DNA of 64,000 nt from Hirudo medicinalis (taxonomy: Eukaryota; Annelida; Clitellata; Hirudinida; Hirudinidae): assembly GCA_011800805.1 (NCBI GenBank), contig MPNW01000044.1:73124-137123 (forward strand), written 5' to 3'. The notes beneath the pieces are model-generated. The model saw only the letters and a program-made list of their open reading frames with translations. It was not told where the DNA came from and did not search any database. Each line of letters begins with the position of its first letter. Position 1 is the stretch's first letter. Of the stretch, positions 10,660 to 23,389 are shown one piece after another. Position numbers and translations under genes: made by a program.

Positions 10660-13600
10660 AAAATCACGACAATCTTGCATATGGTTGGTAGTCGCCGAAG
10701 AGGAAGTACAATTTTTTAAGGATGGAATAGGGTGATGTTTGCAACATGTGATGGTCAAACTTATGCATGGGAATACCTGAGTGTAAAAAATTTGTTTCAT
10801 GATATATATGAGCGTTGAAAGGTAAGCTTAATGCAACACGTACAAATATTTTTTGAAGAATAAGTAACAGATGTAAGATAGTGGAGTAAATGGATGCCCA
10901 GATTAAGTTGCAATAATTTAGATGTGGATGTATGAGGGAGTCGTATAAAGTGATGGCTGTTTTTATATTAATATAGCGGCGCATACGAGAAATTATGCCA
11001 ATATTACTGGAAATCTTACTGATTAGATGATTGATATGCAATTTGAAAGAAAGATGTTCATCCACAATAAGCCCAAGAAACTTACAAAAACCAACACAAG
11101 ATATAGGAGAGCCAGCGATACAAATAGAGAGGCCATCGAGGGATAATTTTTTTCTAGAGCCATGGAATATCATATAAACTGTTTTCTTGACATTTAACGA
11201 CAAACAATTAGCACCACACCAATCCGCTACTTTTCCAAGTTCAGTATTCATGATATTATGCATGTGCCTTATATCACTGCCAGATATAAATACATTTGTA
11301 TCATCAGCGAACATTAAAAACCCCAAAATCTCGGAGGAATTGCATAAATCATTAACCCAAACCCATTTAAACCAAAAATAGAAGAGGATCTAACACAGAA
11401 CCTTGTGGAATGCCCAAATTAACAGATGTGGCAGATGATGCAAAATTATTGAACAAAACCAATTGAGTCCGATTGTTCAAGTAACTTCTATACCAAGATA
11501 AACATGTGCCTCTGATACCGCAGTGATGTAATGTATCCATTAAAATGTCATGATTGACAGTATCAAATGCTTTGGCAAGATCCAAAAAACCCCCATTGTG
11601 AGGTTTCCTTGGTCTAAGGCATCAGGATCTTGGAAGGATCTCTGAGGAGTGAAATTGGCACGTATGTCGAATGGTTTTGTCGGAAACCGAATTTGTTTTC
11701 TTTAATGACGGAGAATTTTTCTAGGAATGAAGTAGTTCTATTGAACATGGTTTTCTCAAAGAATTTAGAAAAATATGGAAGGACTGATATTGATCTGCAG
11801 TTCAAAATATTTTCCCTGGAATCGGATTTATGTAGAGGGATCACTTTTGCAATTTTTAAGGCATCCGGGAATACTCCAGAATTGAACAAACAATTTATTA
11901 TTGCTGCCAGAATGTGGGCAATTACTGGCACTGAAATGTTTGCAAGAGGTCGATTTGATCAAGACCCAGACTATGGGACTGCTTTAGAGATCTTGATATC
12001 TGAATGATTTCATCTGGAATGACATTCGAGAATAACATTGACTGTGGAACAGCATTTTTGAGATATTCACAATGGTGTCTACAACGCGGAGCAATTTTTA
12101 TAGCGAGATCACATCCAATACTAGAGAAGTAAATATTAAACGCATTTGCAATTTCAGCTGGAGTACTCATGGTTGACCATCGCTATCGTAGAATGTACTC
12201 ACTGGTGGGTGGCAAGTATTTCCACTAAGGAGGTGTTTTAACAGATCCCAAGTTTTTTTGCCATTGCTTTCACATTCACAAAATTTGGTGGAATAATAAT
12301 TGGTGATTGCTGCCTCTTTAATTCTTTTGAACTTGTTTCTGTAGGAAATAAACTTTGATTTATTATCAGCTGAGGGATTGGCAAGGAGTGTTCTATAGAG
12401 AGTGTTTTTTTTCTTGCAAGAATTGAGAAGACCAGGAATCATCCAAGGTTTTCACCTTCCTTTTCTTGTATGGACAAGAGGCTTTCCATTTATTAGTGGT
12501 AGGGAAACAGCTACCATAGCTGCTGTAATATTTATTGATGAACGACATTATTTGTCGTTATAAAGCCCTTGTGACATCACCTTTGTTGCAATAACACAAT
12601 ATGTCAGACCAGTCTTCCTTCATCAAATTATTGACAAAGCTCATCTTATTTGCATCGCTTTGGATTCTCAGAGTAACCTGATTCCTTGAGTCACAGTAAC
12701 AGCCACTTAGGGACAGGTAAATAGGAAGATGGTCAGAGGTGTCGTCTATGATTATCCTCTCTGTCAAAGATATTTGAGATGTTGTCAATTATTGTTGCGC
12801 TTGTTGAGGTGATTCTTGTTGGAAGTGTAATTTTTGGATGGAGGCAGTGACTTAACGTCGTATTCTGAAATTCCTGAAATGCCGTGCTATTTGGAGTTTC
12901 CAATAGATCGAGGTTGAAGTCTCCAAGCAGAATACAGTTTTGTTGTTTTGTGATGTGATCAAGCAAGAGTCTGAACTCATCGTTAAATACTTTCACATTG
13001 TTCGGGGGTTGATATACAACTCCCAACATCAGTGTGCTGTGATTGAGTTCCAACCTGACAAATAAGCCTTCAAATTATGAGAAATTAAAGGATAAGTTAA
13101 TCGTGGAAAAGTGTAAATCCTGATGAATAAGGAATCCAATGCCACCACCTCTCTTTCCAGATCGACAAGATGCTATGAAAGAATAACCAGGAATAAAAAT
13201 GGATTTAGAATCAGAGCTTAACCATGTTTTGGTCACAGCAATTATTTTTGCTTTTATGTTATTGTTCAGAATGATTATATCATGTAATTTGTTGGACAAA
13301 CTTCTGCAATTGATTTGAAGAAATGAAACTTCTTGAGGCAATCTTGGCAACTTCTCAAAATCAGTAGGGGTTATTGTACACATTCGACTTGTCAGTCAAC
13401 AAACGTAATTCATCAGGGGTAAACATAAGTCTTATTTACATCATCAGCCAATTCCTTATCATCAGCCAATAGAAACATTGCTTAAATTGTCAAGGTCAAT
13501 AGCAGTCAAATAAAAATGAAAACTTATATTCTTCAGGAAGCAGACTCCATGATGAGAAAAAGAAAACTGCAGATATCAAACAAAATGAAGTTAGTATTTC

Positions 13601-14300
13601 TCCGAATCAAGGCTCCGAACTGGAGTTGGTCCTGAGTTTTCACCTTTCTTGAATTAAACATGACCATTCCAAGTCCAGGTTGAAAAGAGCTTTTTATCCT
13701 TTACAAGATTCCTGACTCTGGCAAAAATCTCTGAGTTTGGCTTGGTTAAATGTTCGTTGATGAAGATCTTTGATGATCTATATTTGTGCAGTGATTTTCC
13801 CAGAGCATATTCTCTGACCATCTTTGAGGTGAAGGTGACAACTATTGGACAAGGGCCACTTTTGCTAGGAATCCTGTAACTAGACTGAATGTCCTTCTCT
13901 GAGAAGTTTGGAGTTGCAGCAATTGACAACTGTTTGGACCGTATTTCTTCGAGTCATTCCTTGTACCTGACCCGCCGTGACAAAAGAAGGTGTGGTGACC
14001 ACTTCAGCCAATAGCATCTGGCAACCCACAGATTACCAAATTGTTGGCTCTCAACTGTGTCTCAACTAAATCAATTCTTGTTTTGAGACGATTATTTTCT
14101 ACACTAAGTTCATTTACCTTTCCAATTAATTTAGCCATCTCCTCTCCAACAGCAGACTTAGTCAGTACAAGCATCTCTTCTCTGGATTTCAAAATCTTTG
14201 TCCTGATCTTGTCAGCCAAATTATCGATTGTTGCTTCATCGAATTCTTCACATTTCGTATTCTTTCGCGATATTTTTCAAAGATGTGCCGCGAGTGTTAA
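10660..14300 (-). mobile_element. near-full-length non-LTR retrotransposon (jockey/CR1-like)
   Basis: Minus-strand domains in order. ORF1 at 13654-14270 has a coiled coil (EEMAKLIGKVNELSVENNR) and an RRM-like part (SYRIPSKSGPCPIVVTF). The APE endonuclease at 12558-13383 has SFLQINCRSL, CILLGDFNLDLL and DDTSDHLPIYLSL. The reverse transcriptase at 10664-12442 has FPDALKIAKVIPLHK, MDLAKAFDTVNHDIL, GIPQGSVLDPLLF and FADDT. The catalytic FADD motif and the endonuclease GDFN and SDH motifs are visible. Several frameshifts and stops split both ORFs (for example between 11367 and 11326, and near 11614), so this copy is dead. It is one of the best-preserved transposons in the window and lies upstream of MROH1. 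Confidence 0.85.
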
Positions 14301-17300
14301 ACAATGGATTCCGAACTCCAAACGAAAGTTACGCAGAAAAACCACCACAAGTGGAAATTTAAGTATCGACAGAAAGCGAAAATTACGACGAGTCAAATGC
14401 TATTTTTATCGAATTAATGTAAGAATAACAGCGAAACAAATGCAAATAATATCAAGCCGCAAATGTTCGACCTTTCCTGCTCACTGCGGCAAATAATGTT
14501 AGTCGGAACATTGTTGTCGTTTTTGTAAATAAACTTTGTAGCGCTACAGGTGCCAGAACTGACAATCCTTCCACCAAGTTCTCGACCATCCGTCGTCACA
14601 AGATCTGGACGGATAACCATAATTTCTGCTCAACATAGACTGATTTGGAAAGGAGGATGTGACGATATTTATGTATATCTTTATAGTGTCGCACCCTCGC
14701 GTCGTTCTACGCCATATGCGTTTGACAATACGGTGGGTATTACGTGCGCGTCGAAAAAAGAGGAAAGCCACAGAACTAATATTAGTAGCTTGTATAAAAT
14801 TAATTAAAAATTATACAAAGTGAACTTTAATTGCTTTGAATGTGGTTTTAGAACTTTTTCCGTATAACAAAAAAAAAGCTCGTTTCTTCTGATAGTCCGT
14901 GGGCCAGTATGTATAAACGTAATGTCATGATGGGGAAATATCCATAACCCAAGTTCTATTCTATTTTGTGTATTCTTCACAAATTTGAAAAGCTGCTTCC
15001 CAAAAACCAGTTCTAAATTTAGTTGTGAAGCAAAAGCTGCAGGATTGATTTAGGACTAAAGTGAGTATGCATAGACAGGCTGAAAATCAAAGTTGAAACC
15101 ATTTAAAATCCGTTTTTTGACGATTAACGTGGCGAAAATTACAATAAACATTTTAAAAATATCGTTATAAATGCAAAATAATATGTCTGTATTTAACAAT
15201 TTAAAAAAGTGATTAAATTAATTTTCTTGTTTTCGGTTCTGTTGTTTACATCTTGTGTAAGAGATCACGCTTGCTGTGCTTGATCCATCTGTTGTAGAAT
15301 ACGATCGCATTAAATAATAACTAAAATTGGGCCATTGACTGAGCTGCAATTCGGTCAGCTGGGACCTTGTAACAACATCACCGTTTCTATATCGATCAGT
15401 CAACGGATGAAGACAGGAGTCTTGAATAACGATAACGATAGCGATTCAGAGTGACGTACGTTCAACAGTACTTCAAGACCACTAATGTAGAGGGAAGCTT
15501 TCTATGAAGAGGAAGGTTTTGAGGGAGGAGTGAAATCCGGCTGGATCAATGTTGGTAATCGAAGGGAGGGAGTTTAATCCAGATCTGCGGGCCAACAACA
15601 TCTATAGACCTGCTATCCAGTGTCGCACGTCAGGCAGATGATTTGACGAGGAAGTGTAAAGATGGTAGTAATTTAAAACAATATAAGCAACATAAAACTT
15701 TATTGCTCTATCTATCTGTAGCCTTTGGTTATCAGCATAATGTTCATATTTGATTCAATAAAACAGTTTACTAGCTTAGAGATATGCACAAGCAATAGAA
15801 CTCACTGATCTTGACGCAAGATTATTACAGGGAGCTCCTGGCTGCTGATCTGAGCACGCGCCTAGCAGGAATATGTGAAAGAATACGAACTTAACATAGT
15901 AATTGAGAATCTATGATGAGCTCTAAAAAAGCTGGGTGATAATTGCGTAGACTTAATCAGGTATAAGCATTGCTTAAAGCTTCGTTTGTATTTATTTGAC
16001 TAGAACTCTTTTTTAAACTCTTTTAGAACCCTTAAAATCTTTATTACGCTAAATAACCTGTAAACAAACACAAGCTGTTATATTGTTATACTTTTGCTTT
16101 AATTAAGTTTTATTGCAAAAAAAAATAAGGAAAATTCATTTTGTGATTTTGCTATTTTTTTTTCATTAAATTGAACGGTCAATATTTCGAAAATTGAACC
16201 AGACTACTAAATTTCAGTAACTTATTATCTAAAGTATTCAGAAAATAATTTGGAGATTTCTCCCACCATGGGATGGGTGGTGTAAGCTCAGCCCATGGAC
16301 CATAAAGCTATCTTTCAATAAGTAATTGTTTTTAAATTTGAAACCTTTCAAAATATGTTCACGACTTTATAACAAAGTTAATAATGGTCATTTTGATAAT
16401 GGCTGTATGACACATGGTTTGCTAGAATTTTCACCTAAAATATTTCTTAATAATAAAAGTGAGATTGTGATTGTAATTGTAAGTTATAATCTCAAATTTG
16501 TTTTACTTGCGATCATCTATTTGAAATCAAAATCAAATTTTATCTTTCGTACTTAATTATCTCTTCCGTTATACGGGCGGTCCACGACCCACACTGTTTG
16601 TCTATTGTTTTGGTGTGGCGACTGGCCCTGGGCGTCATTAATTGGATCAGCTATTTTAGAAATAGTGGTGGTTCCCATATGTTTACATTTTCGCATTTAG
16701 GTTGTCGGTTGTCTTAAACATTAAAATGAAGACGCTTGTCTAATTATTTTGTGGATTACAATCGTGCTGAATTGTTGTGCTCGGGCTCAAACTATAGTTG
16801 CGTTTGTCTGGGATAGCAAAGGGCAGATCGCACATTCAGTTCTTGTTGTGTTTCTTATTTCAAAGTTTCGTAAAGATGGATGTACATTTCAAAATGAATC
16901 GGGCGTCGCAAATCTGGTAAAATTATGACGACTCTCAAGAATATTGTTTTTGGATGCGTTTCTGATCACGGATCTGAGACAACTGCAAAACTTACAAGGT
17001 GGGATAGATATTCTATTAACAAAAGAAGTTATAATGGGTTTCGAATACGTTATTACTTTGTGACTGTAAACAGCTGACTATGCACTATGTGTCCCCAATT
17101 AATTTTGAAAATTTGTATTTTTATGCTGATGAAGGGTCTTTATTAGGGACATATGAAATGCTGTGAATATCTCATGTAATGCTTTGAATAATGTTCATTA
17201 AAAATTATATTCACAATGATAATACTACTTTCAACCACATTAAATTTTGCTTAGAGAAAATAGCGATGATATTGCATTACAAATGTTAGTAAACTTTTTG

Positions 17301-18440
17301 ATTTTAACATGATTTTAGCTTTTCTTTAACCTAGGATAATAATTGTACTTCAAATTTAGGTCTGAAATTAAAATTAAAATTTACTTTTGTTATTTTGCCA
17401 AGCTTAAATTATTACAAGAACTTGGTACTTTTTGATTTTAAGCTATCAATTTTGTTCAGGCAGTTTTTGTTTTTTGCAACTTAGCTTCTTCTATTGATTA
17501 AAATCTGGAATTGGTTGATTTTCTTGGAAATATGTCTGATGCAACTAACAATGATTTAGAGCTGCTACGTCCTAGTAAAAATAATTGTCAAAAATCATTG
17601 TCAGCTTTATATATCATTATTTGCATTACTTCTTTAGCTCTTTGTGTTTTGCATAAAAATTAAGCTATGTATTAACTGAATCTTTTAAATTTGTACAGGG
17701 CACCTCTTGACAAACCTCTTCCTCTCCAAAGGTTATTTTGCTTTCCAAGTTGTTTATGGGAAAATGCCTAAACTTTGACTGCATAAAATACTTTAATCAA
17801 TGACTGTATTCCAGCAATAGTGCCCACTATTAAATACTAGCCATTTTCAAGTTTTGATCAAAATATATAATTGTTGTGGTGGTATAATAATTAGGATAAT
17901 TAGGATAATTATTATATAATTAAGTTTAGGTATTTATTATATTGTAATATAATATTAAGTATCTTTTGTTGTGACCTCGAAAAGATTACTTATTAAATAA
18001 ATAATTCCCATCCCAGGTTGATCTCTCATACTTCCTATAGTTTAGTTGTAGAAATAAACAAACGTAAAAGTAAGGATACAACAATAATCTTAAGGTGATT
18101 TTTAAGAATTAAAACATTAAGATCTTAAGAATCTTATAAGATGATTATCCTAATGGAGAACAATCATCAAATAATTGTGTAAAAGATTTTTTGTGTTGAA
18201 CAAAACACAAAAGCTAAAGCAATTTAAAGAAATTTAAAGTCAGGGAAGTTGGCTCAAGGGAAAGTCCTAAGAGGCAGACGTTCCGATATTTAGATAAGTT
18301 TTGCATCTACGAGGTTATTTGTTTATGGACAGAAAAAACACCATGTTAATAACTTACTGCATTTCCCAACATATAAGATATGTACACTTTGTTTTCTAAA
18401 AATTTAGGATCTACAAGCTGGGTGCATCTTGTATAGTGGT
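14300..18440. other. no recognisable gene
   Basis: Contains probable 5' untranslated sequence of the preceding LINE (to about 14.8 kb) and otherwise AT-rich sequence. Short open frames (for example 15218-15403 minus, 16326-16556 plus) lack domains, splice context or codon bias that I can recognise. I see no RNA gene. Confidence 0.5.
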
Positions 18441-19200
18441 TGTAAATTTAACCAAACATGGGACCGTGTGCTGAGGCTCAAGTATTCAATCAAGTACAAG
18501 TACCAATGAGTTATGGACAAGTACTTGTACAATACATCACTAATTTATCTCTGCTCCATTGCCCAGACTGCATAAAGTGATTTTTTATTGCTCAAATTTA
18601 TTTGTCTCAGGTAAAACAAAAATATTTAAAAATATATTATTATTAGTAATAAATGTTGTTATTATTACCAAATAATAAATAGCCTTAAGTAAACTATGTC
18701 TTAGACAAAATGACAAAGTTATGCCTCTGCACTCAGAGGACAAAGACAATTTGCGACAAGGTTTGATATCAAGTATATTTATTCAAAATATTGAAACTTA
18801 AAAAAATAATGTTATCACATGATGTTTGGGTTCGTTTTAGACCTATGGGTCTTACAACAACTCCTCCATGACTAAATATTCTTTCTACTGGGGCACTTGA
18901 AGCTGGAACACTAAGACCTCTCAATGCAAGCCCATACAATTTATCCAGATTATCTTTATGATGTTGCCAGACTGTGTAACAATCATAACTCATTTGCAAA
19001 TATTGGGTGAGCTGATGTATCATACAACCTGTTGCCCTTTTTTGTTTGATTCAAATTATAGCGGCCATAAAGATTGGATAGAAAGTGCATTTTAAGCAAA
19101 ATTCTCATACATCAAACAGTGGAATTTATTCAAATTTTGACATTACATCACTTTACCACATATAAAACATCATGCTAAATTTGGACTTCCTAGAATCATT
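18440..19200 (-). mobile_element. hAT element copy A with transposase C-terminus
   Basis: The ORF at 18769-19023 (minus) encodes a hAT dimerisation domain: HKDNLDKLYGLALRGLSVPA then SSAPVERIFSHGG, the standard hATC block. One terminus lies at about 18445-18640 and carries repeated AAGTAC/GTACTT motifs. A homologous element lies inverted at 24888-25478. Catalytic parts of the transposase are missing, and the other terminus is truncated near 19175. Confidence 0.75.
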
Positions 19201-19632
19201 AAAACTTGTAAATTGCATAAAAATGTATTTTTGGGCCATCCAAAATAGGAAGGGGCTTGCTTATGAGCTATAAAATTTACAAGATGCAAATAAAATTCAG
19301 AGTAGATTTCTGTGTTGTGTCAACATGAAACATTAATTTGGTCAATGGATGAAAAATGTTTCCAAATAACAGCACAAATGGAAATATGATTTCATATTGA
19401 ATAACTTTTTGAATTAAATAATTGTGAATCAATCATAAACAGTTTAGGTCAGGGGTAGGCCATGGTTAGCGTGTCACACCTTTTGTAACTGATTGTATTC
19501 ATTAGTTGACATTGCATTTTATTTAATGCAAAGTGAATTACATCATAATAATAAATAACACAATAGTGGTACACAGAAAAGGTTTCATTAAATTTGTTTA
19601 TGTGCAAATTACACATCAGCCAGCACAATAAT

Positions 19633-21148
19633 TTAATGAGACAAATATAAACAGTCACTCTTTGTTACAATTCTCTTGAAATCAGGAGTGATGTTGCTTG
19701 TTGAGATCCTCATCACTGCCTGCAAGTTTATTTCAGTAACAGAGAGTCTATTGTTATTGCTGATTTTTATGGATCCAAAAGTTGAAAACATTTTCCCAAA
19801 AAATTTCTTCGTACATGGAAATTTGTCAATAGATAGAGATTTGTAAAATTTTATCAATGTCACAGAATTAAACATTTTTTTCAGCTTGTGTTCTGACTGC
19901 ATGTCAATTAGTTCAAGCTGCACCTCCTCAAATGCTGTATTAATATCAGCAGCAAAAGGAATTGAATTCAGGCTCAATTTTCTTAAAGTCCTGAAATCTT
20001 TTTATGACCTCATCCTCCGGTTAAAGCTCAGCAAATGATCCATAATTTTGGAACACTTGCATGCAGTTTTTGTTTTCCTAATAAAAGGAAATGGCAAAAC
20101 CTGCCTTCACCTGCTTGCCTTGTAAATAGACCTAGTTTTGTTTTGAATGATCTGACATGCCTAAACATTTCATATACTAACAACTTCTTTCCATGCATTG
20201 TCACATTCAATTAATTTAATTTCTCAAACATGTAAACTGCAAACATCATCTCATATCTCCACTCCTCAAATTTTGATCACAAATTCACAAGCCCCTTCAT
20301 GTCCAGAAAGAGAAGGGTTTCATTCTGTAATTCCCAAACCTGTTTTAGCATTTTGCCTGAGCTCAACCACCAAACGCTGTTGTGGGAAATCACATCTCTG
20401 CCTCCACATCCTCAAGCTGAGATTTAAATTTTCAATAATAGAGCTGGTAGAGCGCCCTTTTTCTGATTGTGTTCACCATGCTCACTATGGGATCCACCAC
20501 ATGCTTTAGGTCCGATGCAGCTTTGCAAAGGCTTTCCTGATGCAAAATACAATGAAAGGACAAGAAATCACTATTTTGGTGATCTGCCTTTAACTTGTTC
20601 TATAAAAGTTCAATCATACCCACATTTTTTCCAGTAAATGCTCTGGCCCCATCTGTCATTCTATTTCATGTCAAGGCACTTTTCTCCACTCAGTAGATTC
20701 TTATTTTCATCAGTTCAAAACCAAATTTTCATTGATTCCATGGGCAAAGATAAGTAACTGTGCAGTGACTTGGTTATCAGCACTCTTATCCAGTGCCAAA
20801 GAAAACCAAATAAAATCTTTACTTGATCTGAATGTTCAGCTGTTTTGTTAGTTCATCAGTGATTAAGTCTGCCCTTCACCATAGTCCTTCTTGATAATGA
20901 AATGATTTCAAATTTGCTTCTTGAATCAGAGCACATGATGCTTGCACAATCTACTCTACTCGGTAAAAAAAAACCTTATAAGTGAAGTTATATGCTGCCA
21001 TGATGCTTGCCTCTGCAGCTCTATCCCAAAGTGTTGATTGCTTCGTAAATATGGTCTGTTGCTTCTTCATAACACACTCTGCAGCTTTTTTCTTGCATTC
21101 TTCATCAGACATTTCACAACCAAACTTGCATGTTTTGTTTGGTGTCAT
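19633..21148 (-). pseudogene. hAT transposase relic, GTF2IRD2/ZBED5-like lineage
   Basis: Three blocks in minus-strand order. Near 20951-21148 is an N-terminal segment with KKAAECVMKKQQTIFTKQST. Near 20028-20210 is LNVTMHGKKLLVYEMFRHVR. At 19633-19977 is DINTAFEEVQLELIDMQ, KMFSTFGS and LQAVMRISTSN, a hATC-type end. This order is that of the domesticated hAT-derived proteins GTF2IRD2 and ZBED5/FAM200. Between the blocks the frame is broken by many stops, so it is a transposon fossil, not a host gene. Confidence 0.75.
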
Positions 21149-21149
21149 T

Positions 21150-21569
21150 TTAAATTATATTCCTTGTATATGTCAACTGTCTCATGACACAGTAAATACA
21201 CTGCCTTATTCCCGAATTGCTAAAGAAATATTTATGTGTCCAGTCTTCATTGAATGCTCGGCATTCTTTTTCAATTTTGTGCAATTTAGGAAGGCCCAAG
21301 TCCAGATGTGGTGCCATTGCAAAGGCAAATGCTTGAACACCAGCCCTGCACACAATCAAAGCCCTAGATCTCCTGTCAGCAACCCATTCACAGACAGTAT
21401 CTTCCAACTCAGGAAATAATGGTTGCCGACCTGATCCACACTTGCACTTCTTAGCATTTCCCATTTGAATGAGGTTATCATATTCAGCTCGCCATTTGCA
21501 GACCATTCGAATATCCAACTTCTTCACTTTACAGAAAGCGGTAAGATTCTTGACCCGTGAGTCTTCCAT
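21150..21569 (-). pseudogene. pogo/CENP-B-like helix-turn-helix protein, truncated
   Basis: A 139-residue frame opens with MEDSRVKNLTAFCKVKKLDI and VCKWRAEYDNL (first HTH), then GSGRQPLFPELEDTVCEWVA (second HTH, as in Tigger/pogo and CENP-B). No DDE catalytic domain follows: after the stop a hAT N-terminal segment begins only a few bases on in another frame. It could be the 5' end of a pogo element truncated by, or captured with, the hAT. The DNA-binding call is firm; transposase activity is absent. Confidence 0.6.
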
Positions 21570-21791
21570 GATTCTTTTCTTGTCTTCGGTGCAATAACTT
21601 TTTTTTTTGCACTCATCAAAGTTTAAATAATTAAGATTAAGATTTATGAACAGAACCTGGTTGATTGAACACTGTGTTCTGATTGATCATCTTTTTACTG
21701 CATCTGCTTACCCACTTAGATATTTACAAATAAATATAAACATGTTTTGTTAAAATAAACTCGCCATTTGGAGGAGACATCTTTATCAGTT

Positions 21792-21996
21792 TATTTATGT
21801 ATTTAGCCGATATTTTGAGTGCTTTTTGTATCCCAATGGGATGTGAAGGCACTTTTTAATCGATCTGCCATTTATATAGCGCCCCTACACGAGGGCGCTC
21901 CCTGGCGGTGCAGGCTGGGTTGCGAACACGACACATTATGACTGTTGCTATTACAACCGCATGCAGGAACGCAACCCATTCAGCCAACCTGCACGC
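21792..21996 (-). repeat. SINE family 2 nested in the inverted-repeat arm
   Basis: A 205-bp insert is flanked by the direct repeat CAGTT (21787-21791, 21997-22001) and is absent from the other arm, so its ends are defined. On the minus strand it starts with a weak tRNA-like promoter (A-box-like TGGCTGAATGG, B-box-like GTTCGCAACCC) and ends in a LINE-like tail with GCGCTATATAAATGG. Related copies: 26095-26187, 52612-52762 and a partial one near 5795-5850. Confidence 0.7.
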
Positions 21997-22048
21997 CAGT
22001 TATATGCTTGCACTGTTTTAAGTAAGAAAAAACTGTCACTAAATCTCC

Positions 22049-22110
22049 ATTTGTAGTTTTTAATATCTGACTGATAAGTTTCTGCCTCTAAGGCCATCGT
22101 CAGGGTAATA
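22049..22110 (-). ncRNA. candidate hammerhead ribozyme, left arm
   Basis: The same motif on the minus strand: CTGACGA (complement of 22097-22103), stem II with one mismatch (GGCC opposite GGCA), GAAA (complement of 22079-22082), and TCAGTC before AGATATTAA. Its stem III closes better than in the right arm, suggesting both derive from one intact ancestor. Confidence 0.4.
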
Positions 22111-22362
22111 AAAAAAATACGAAAATTTAAAGTAATAGTTACAAGAATATTTAAAAGTGAAATTAAAATTTAAAATACAAATGCCAAATATTTGATTGTA
22201 GGAATGAAACTAAAATATAACATAAAAGATAAAATGTTGAAGAGCAATTCTAAAATTGCAACAAAGGCAACAGATACAATGTATCACCGTTTTCTTCTGA
22301 CAGTGATGAAAGCATTGTCATTCAGGTGAGCAAACGAAGCAACGCCTTGAGTGACATCCAGA

Positions 22363-22770
22363 TTAACACCAGAATCCATCAACTATAACATCTGAGACTC
22401 CAGTTTTTCCAAGTACTACACAAGTTTTATTTCTCATTGCGCTGTCTTTGTTGGAGGTGCCTTTAATATCACCATCATGAAAAGATTTGACAGAAGCATT
22501 ATTCTGAAGAGACTGCACAGCCACAGAATCAGGAATTGTAGGATGACCATCAACAGTTATGGATACAAATTTACTGGCACCAACCTTCATATTGACTTTG
22601 ATGGGAAAACTAATACAAAAACTAATACTAATTAAACAAGGATAAAGTGCCATCGGTGAAATCTTTCTGTATATTAATGCGAGGCTTTTCTCGAGAGATG
22701 AATAAGGCTTCATACAGTTTAAGCCTTGAAGGACAACGTTCGGTGCGCAAAATTTCTGTGTTATCATCAA
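22363..22770 (-). CDS. unknown ORF inside the inverted-repeat element
   Basis: A 135-residue open frame between the two arms. I recognise no domain. Notable segments are FVSITVDGHPTIPDSVAV and CVVLGKTGVSDVIVDGF. It has no signal peptide or transmembrane segment that I can make out. It may be a remnant of the element's protein or a chance frame. Confidence 0.25.
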   Translation of the reverse strand: MMITQKFCAPNVVLQGLNCMKPYSSLEKSLALIYRKISPMALYPCLISISFCISFPIKVNMKVGASKFVSITVDGHPTIPDSVAVQSLQNNASVKSFHDGDIKGTSNKDSAMRNKTCVVLGKTGVSDVIVDGFWC

Positions 22771-22852
22771 GAAGTCCTCTATTAATATGAATCTGATGAG
22801 TCCTCAAATTTTCCTTAATACTGCCCCTTGTTACTTTAAGTTTTTGTATTTT

Positions 22853-22915
22853 CTTATTACCCTGACGATGGCCTTAGAGGCCGAAACTGATCAATCGGAT
22901 ATTAAAAACTACAAA
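22853..22915 (+). ncRNA. candidate hammerhead ribozyme, right arm
   Basis: CTGACGA (22862-22868), then GGCC-TTAGA-GGCC (stem II), then GAAA (22883-22886), then a tiny stem III and AATC before GGATATTAA. This matches the hammerhead core CUGANGA...GAAA with a possible cleavage site after AUC. Flanking TTATTACC could pair with GGATATTAA as a bulged stem I. A U lies unpaired at the base of stem II. Activity is untested and pairing is imperfect in this copy. Confidence 0.45.
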
Positions 22916-23389
22916 TGTAGATTTAGTGACAAAGTTTTTCTTACTTAAAACAGTGCAATCGTATAACTGAGAAAGCTCTCTCCTCCAAATGGCGAGCTTA
23001 TTTTAACAAAACATGTTTAAACGGAAATATTGAGCCATTATACTGTAAATAAATATAAATATAATTTTTATTACCGGTATTTTATAATATTGATGTTTCA
23101 TTAAAATCATACTGATATTAATTTATTAACTTATAATTCAATACATTAATGTGCGTTGCAACAGACAACCGTAAATGCCAGCTGGCGATCTTAATTAGGG
23201 CTTATTTTTGGGGAAGCATGTACATCGACATATGTGTAACTTCATCTATTGACAAAAATCTGCGTTATTAACTGGTACACCAGGTAGATAGTTTCAATCT
23301 CAAGTCTCCTTGCTTAATGATATCCAGTCGATTCCTTTTCTTCAGTAGGAAATCATCACAGCACTAATGCCACATTCAGCTAAATATGA

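Larger units (their letters stand above)
21738..23019. mobile_element. long-inverted-repeat element with hammerhead-like arms
   Basis: The left arm (21738-22135, less a 205-bp insert) and the right arm (22831-23019) are reverse complements over about 188 bp, from ACATGTTTTGTTAAAATAA inward past CAGGGTAATAA to TTAAAGTAA. Between them is about 0.7 kb containing an ORF of unknown function (22363-22770, minus). No transposase is recognisable. The arms could be terminal inverted repeats of a non-autonomous DNA element, or two opposed LTR-like units of a Penelope-like or retrozyme-type element, which are known to carry hammerhead ribozymes. Confidence 0.7.

Noticed and set aside
11630..12007. 125-codon plus-strand ORF
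   Set aside because: Antisense shadow of the LINE reverse transcriptase.
14041..14496. 151-codon plus-strand ORF
   Set aside because: Antisense to the coiled-coil ORF1 of the LINE; no domain of its own.
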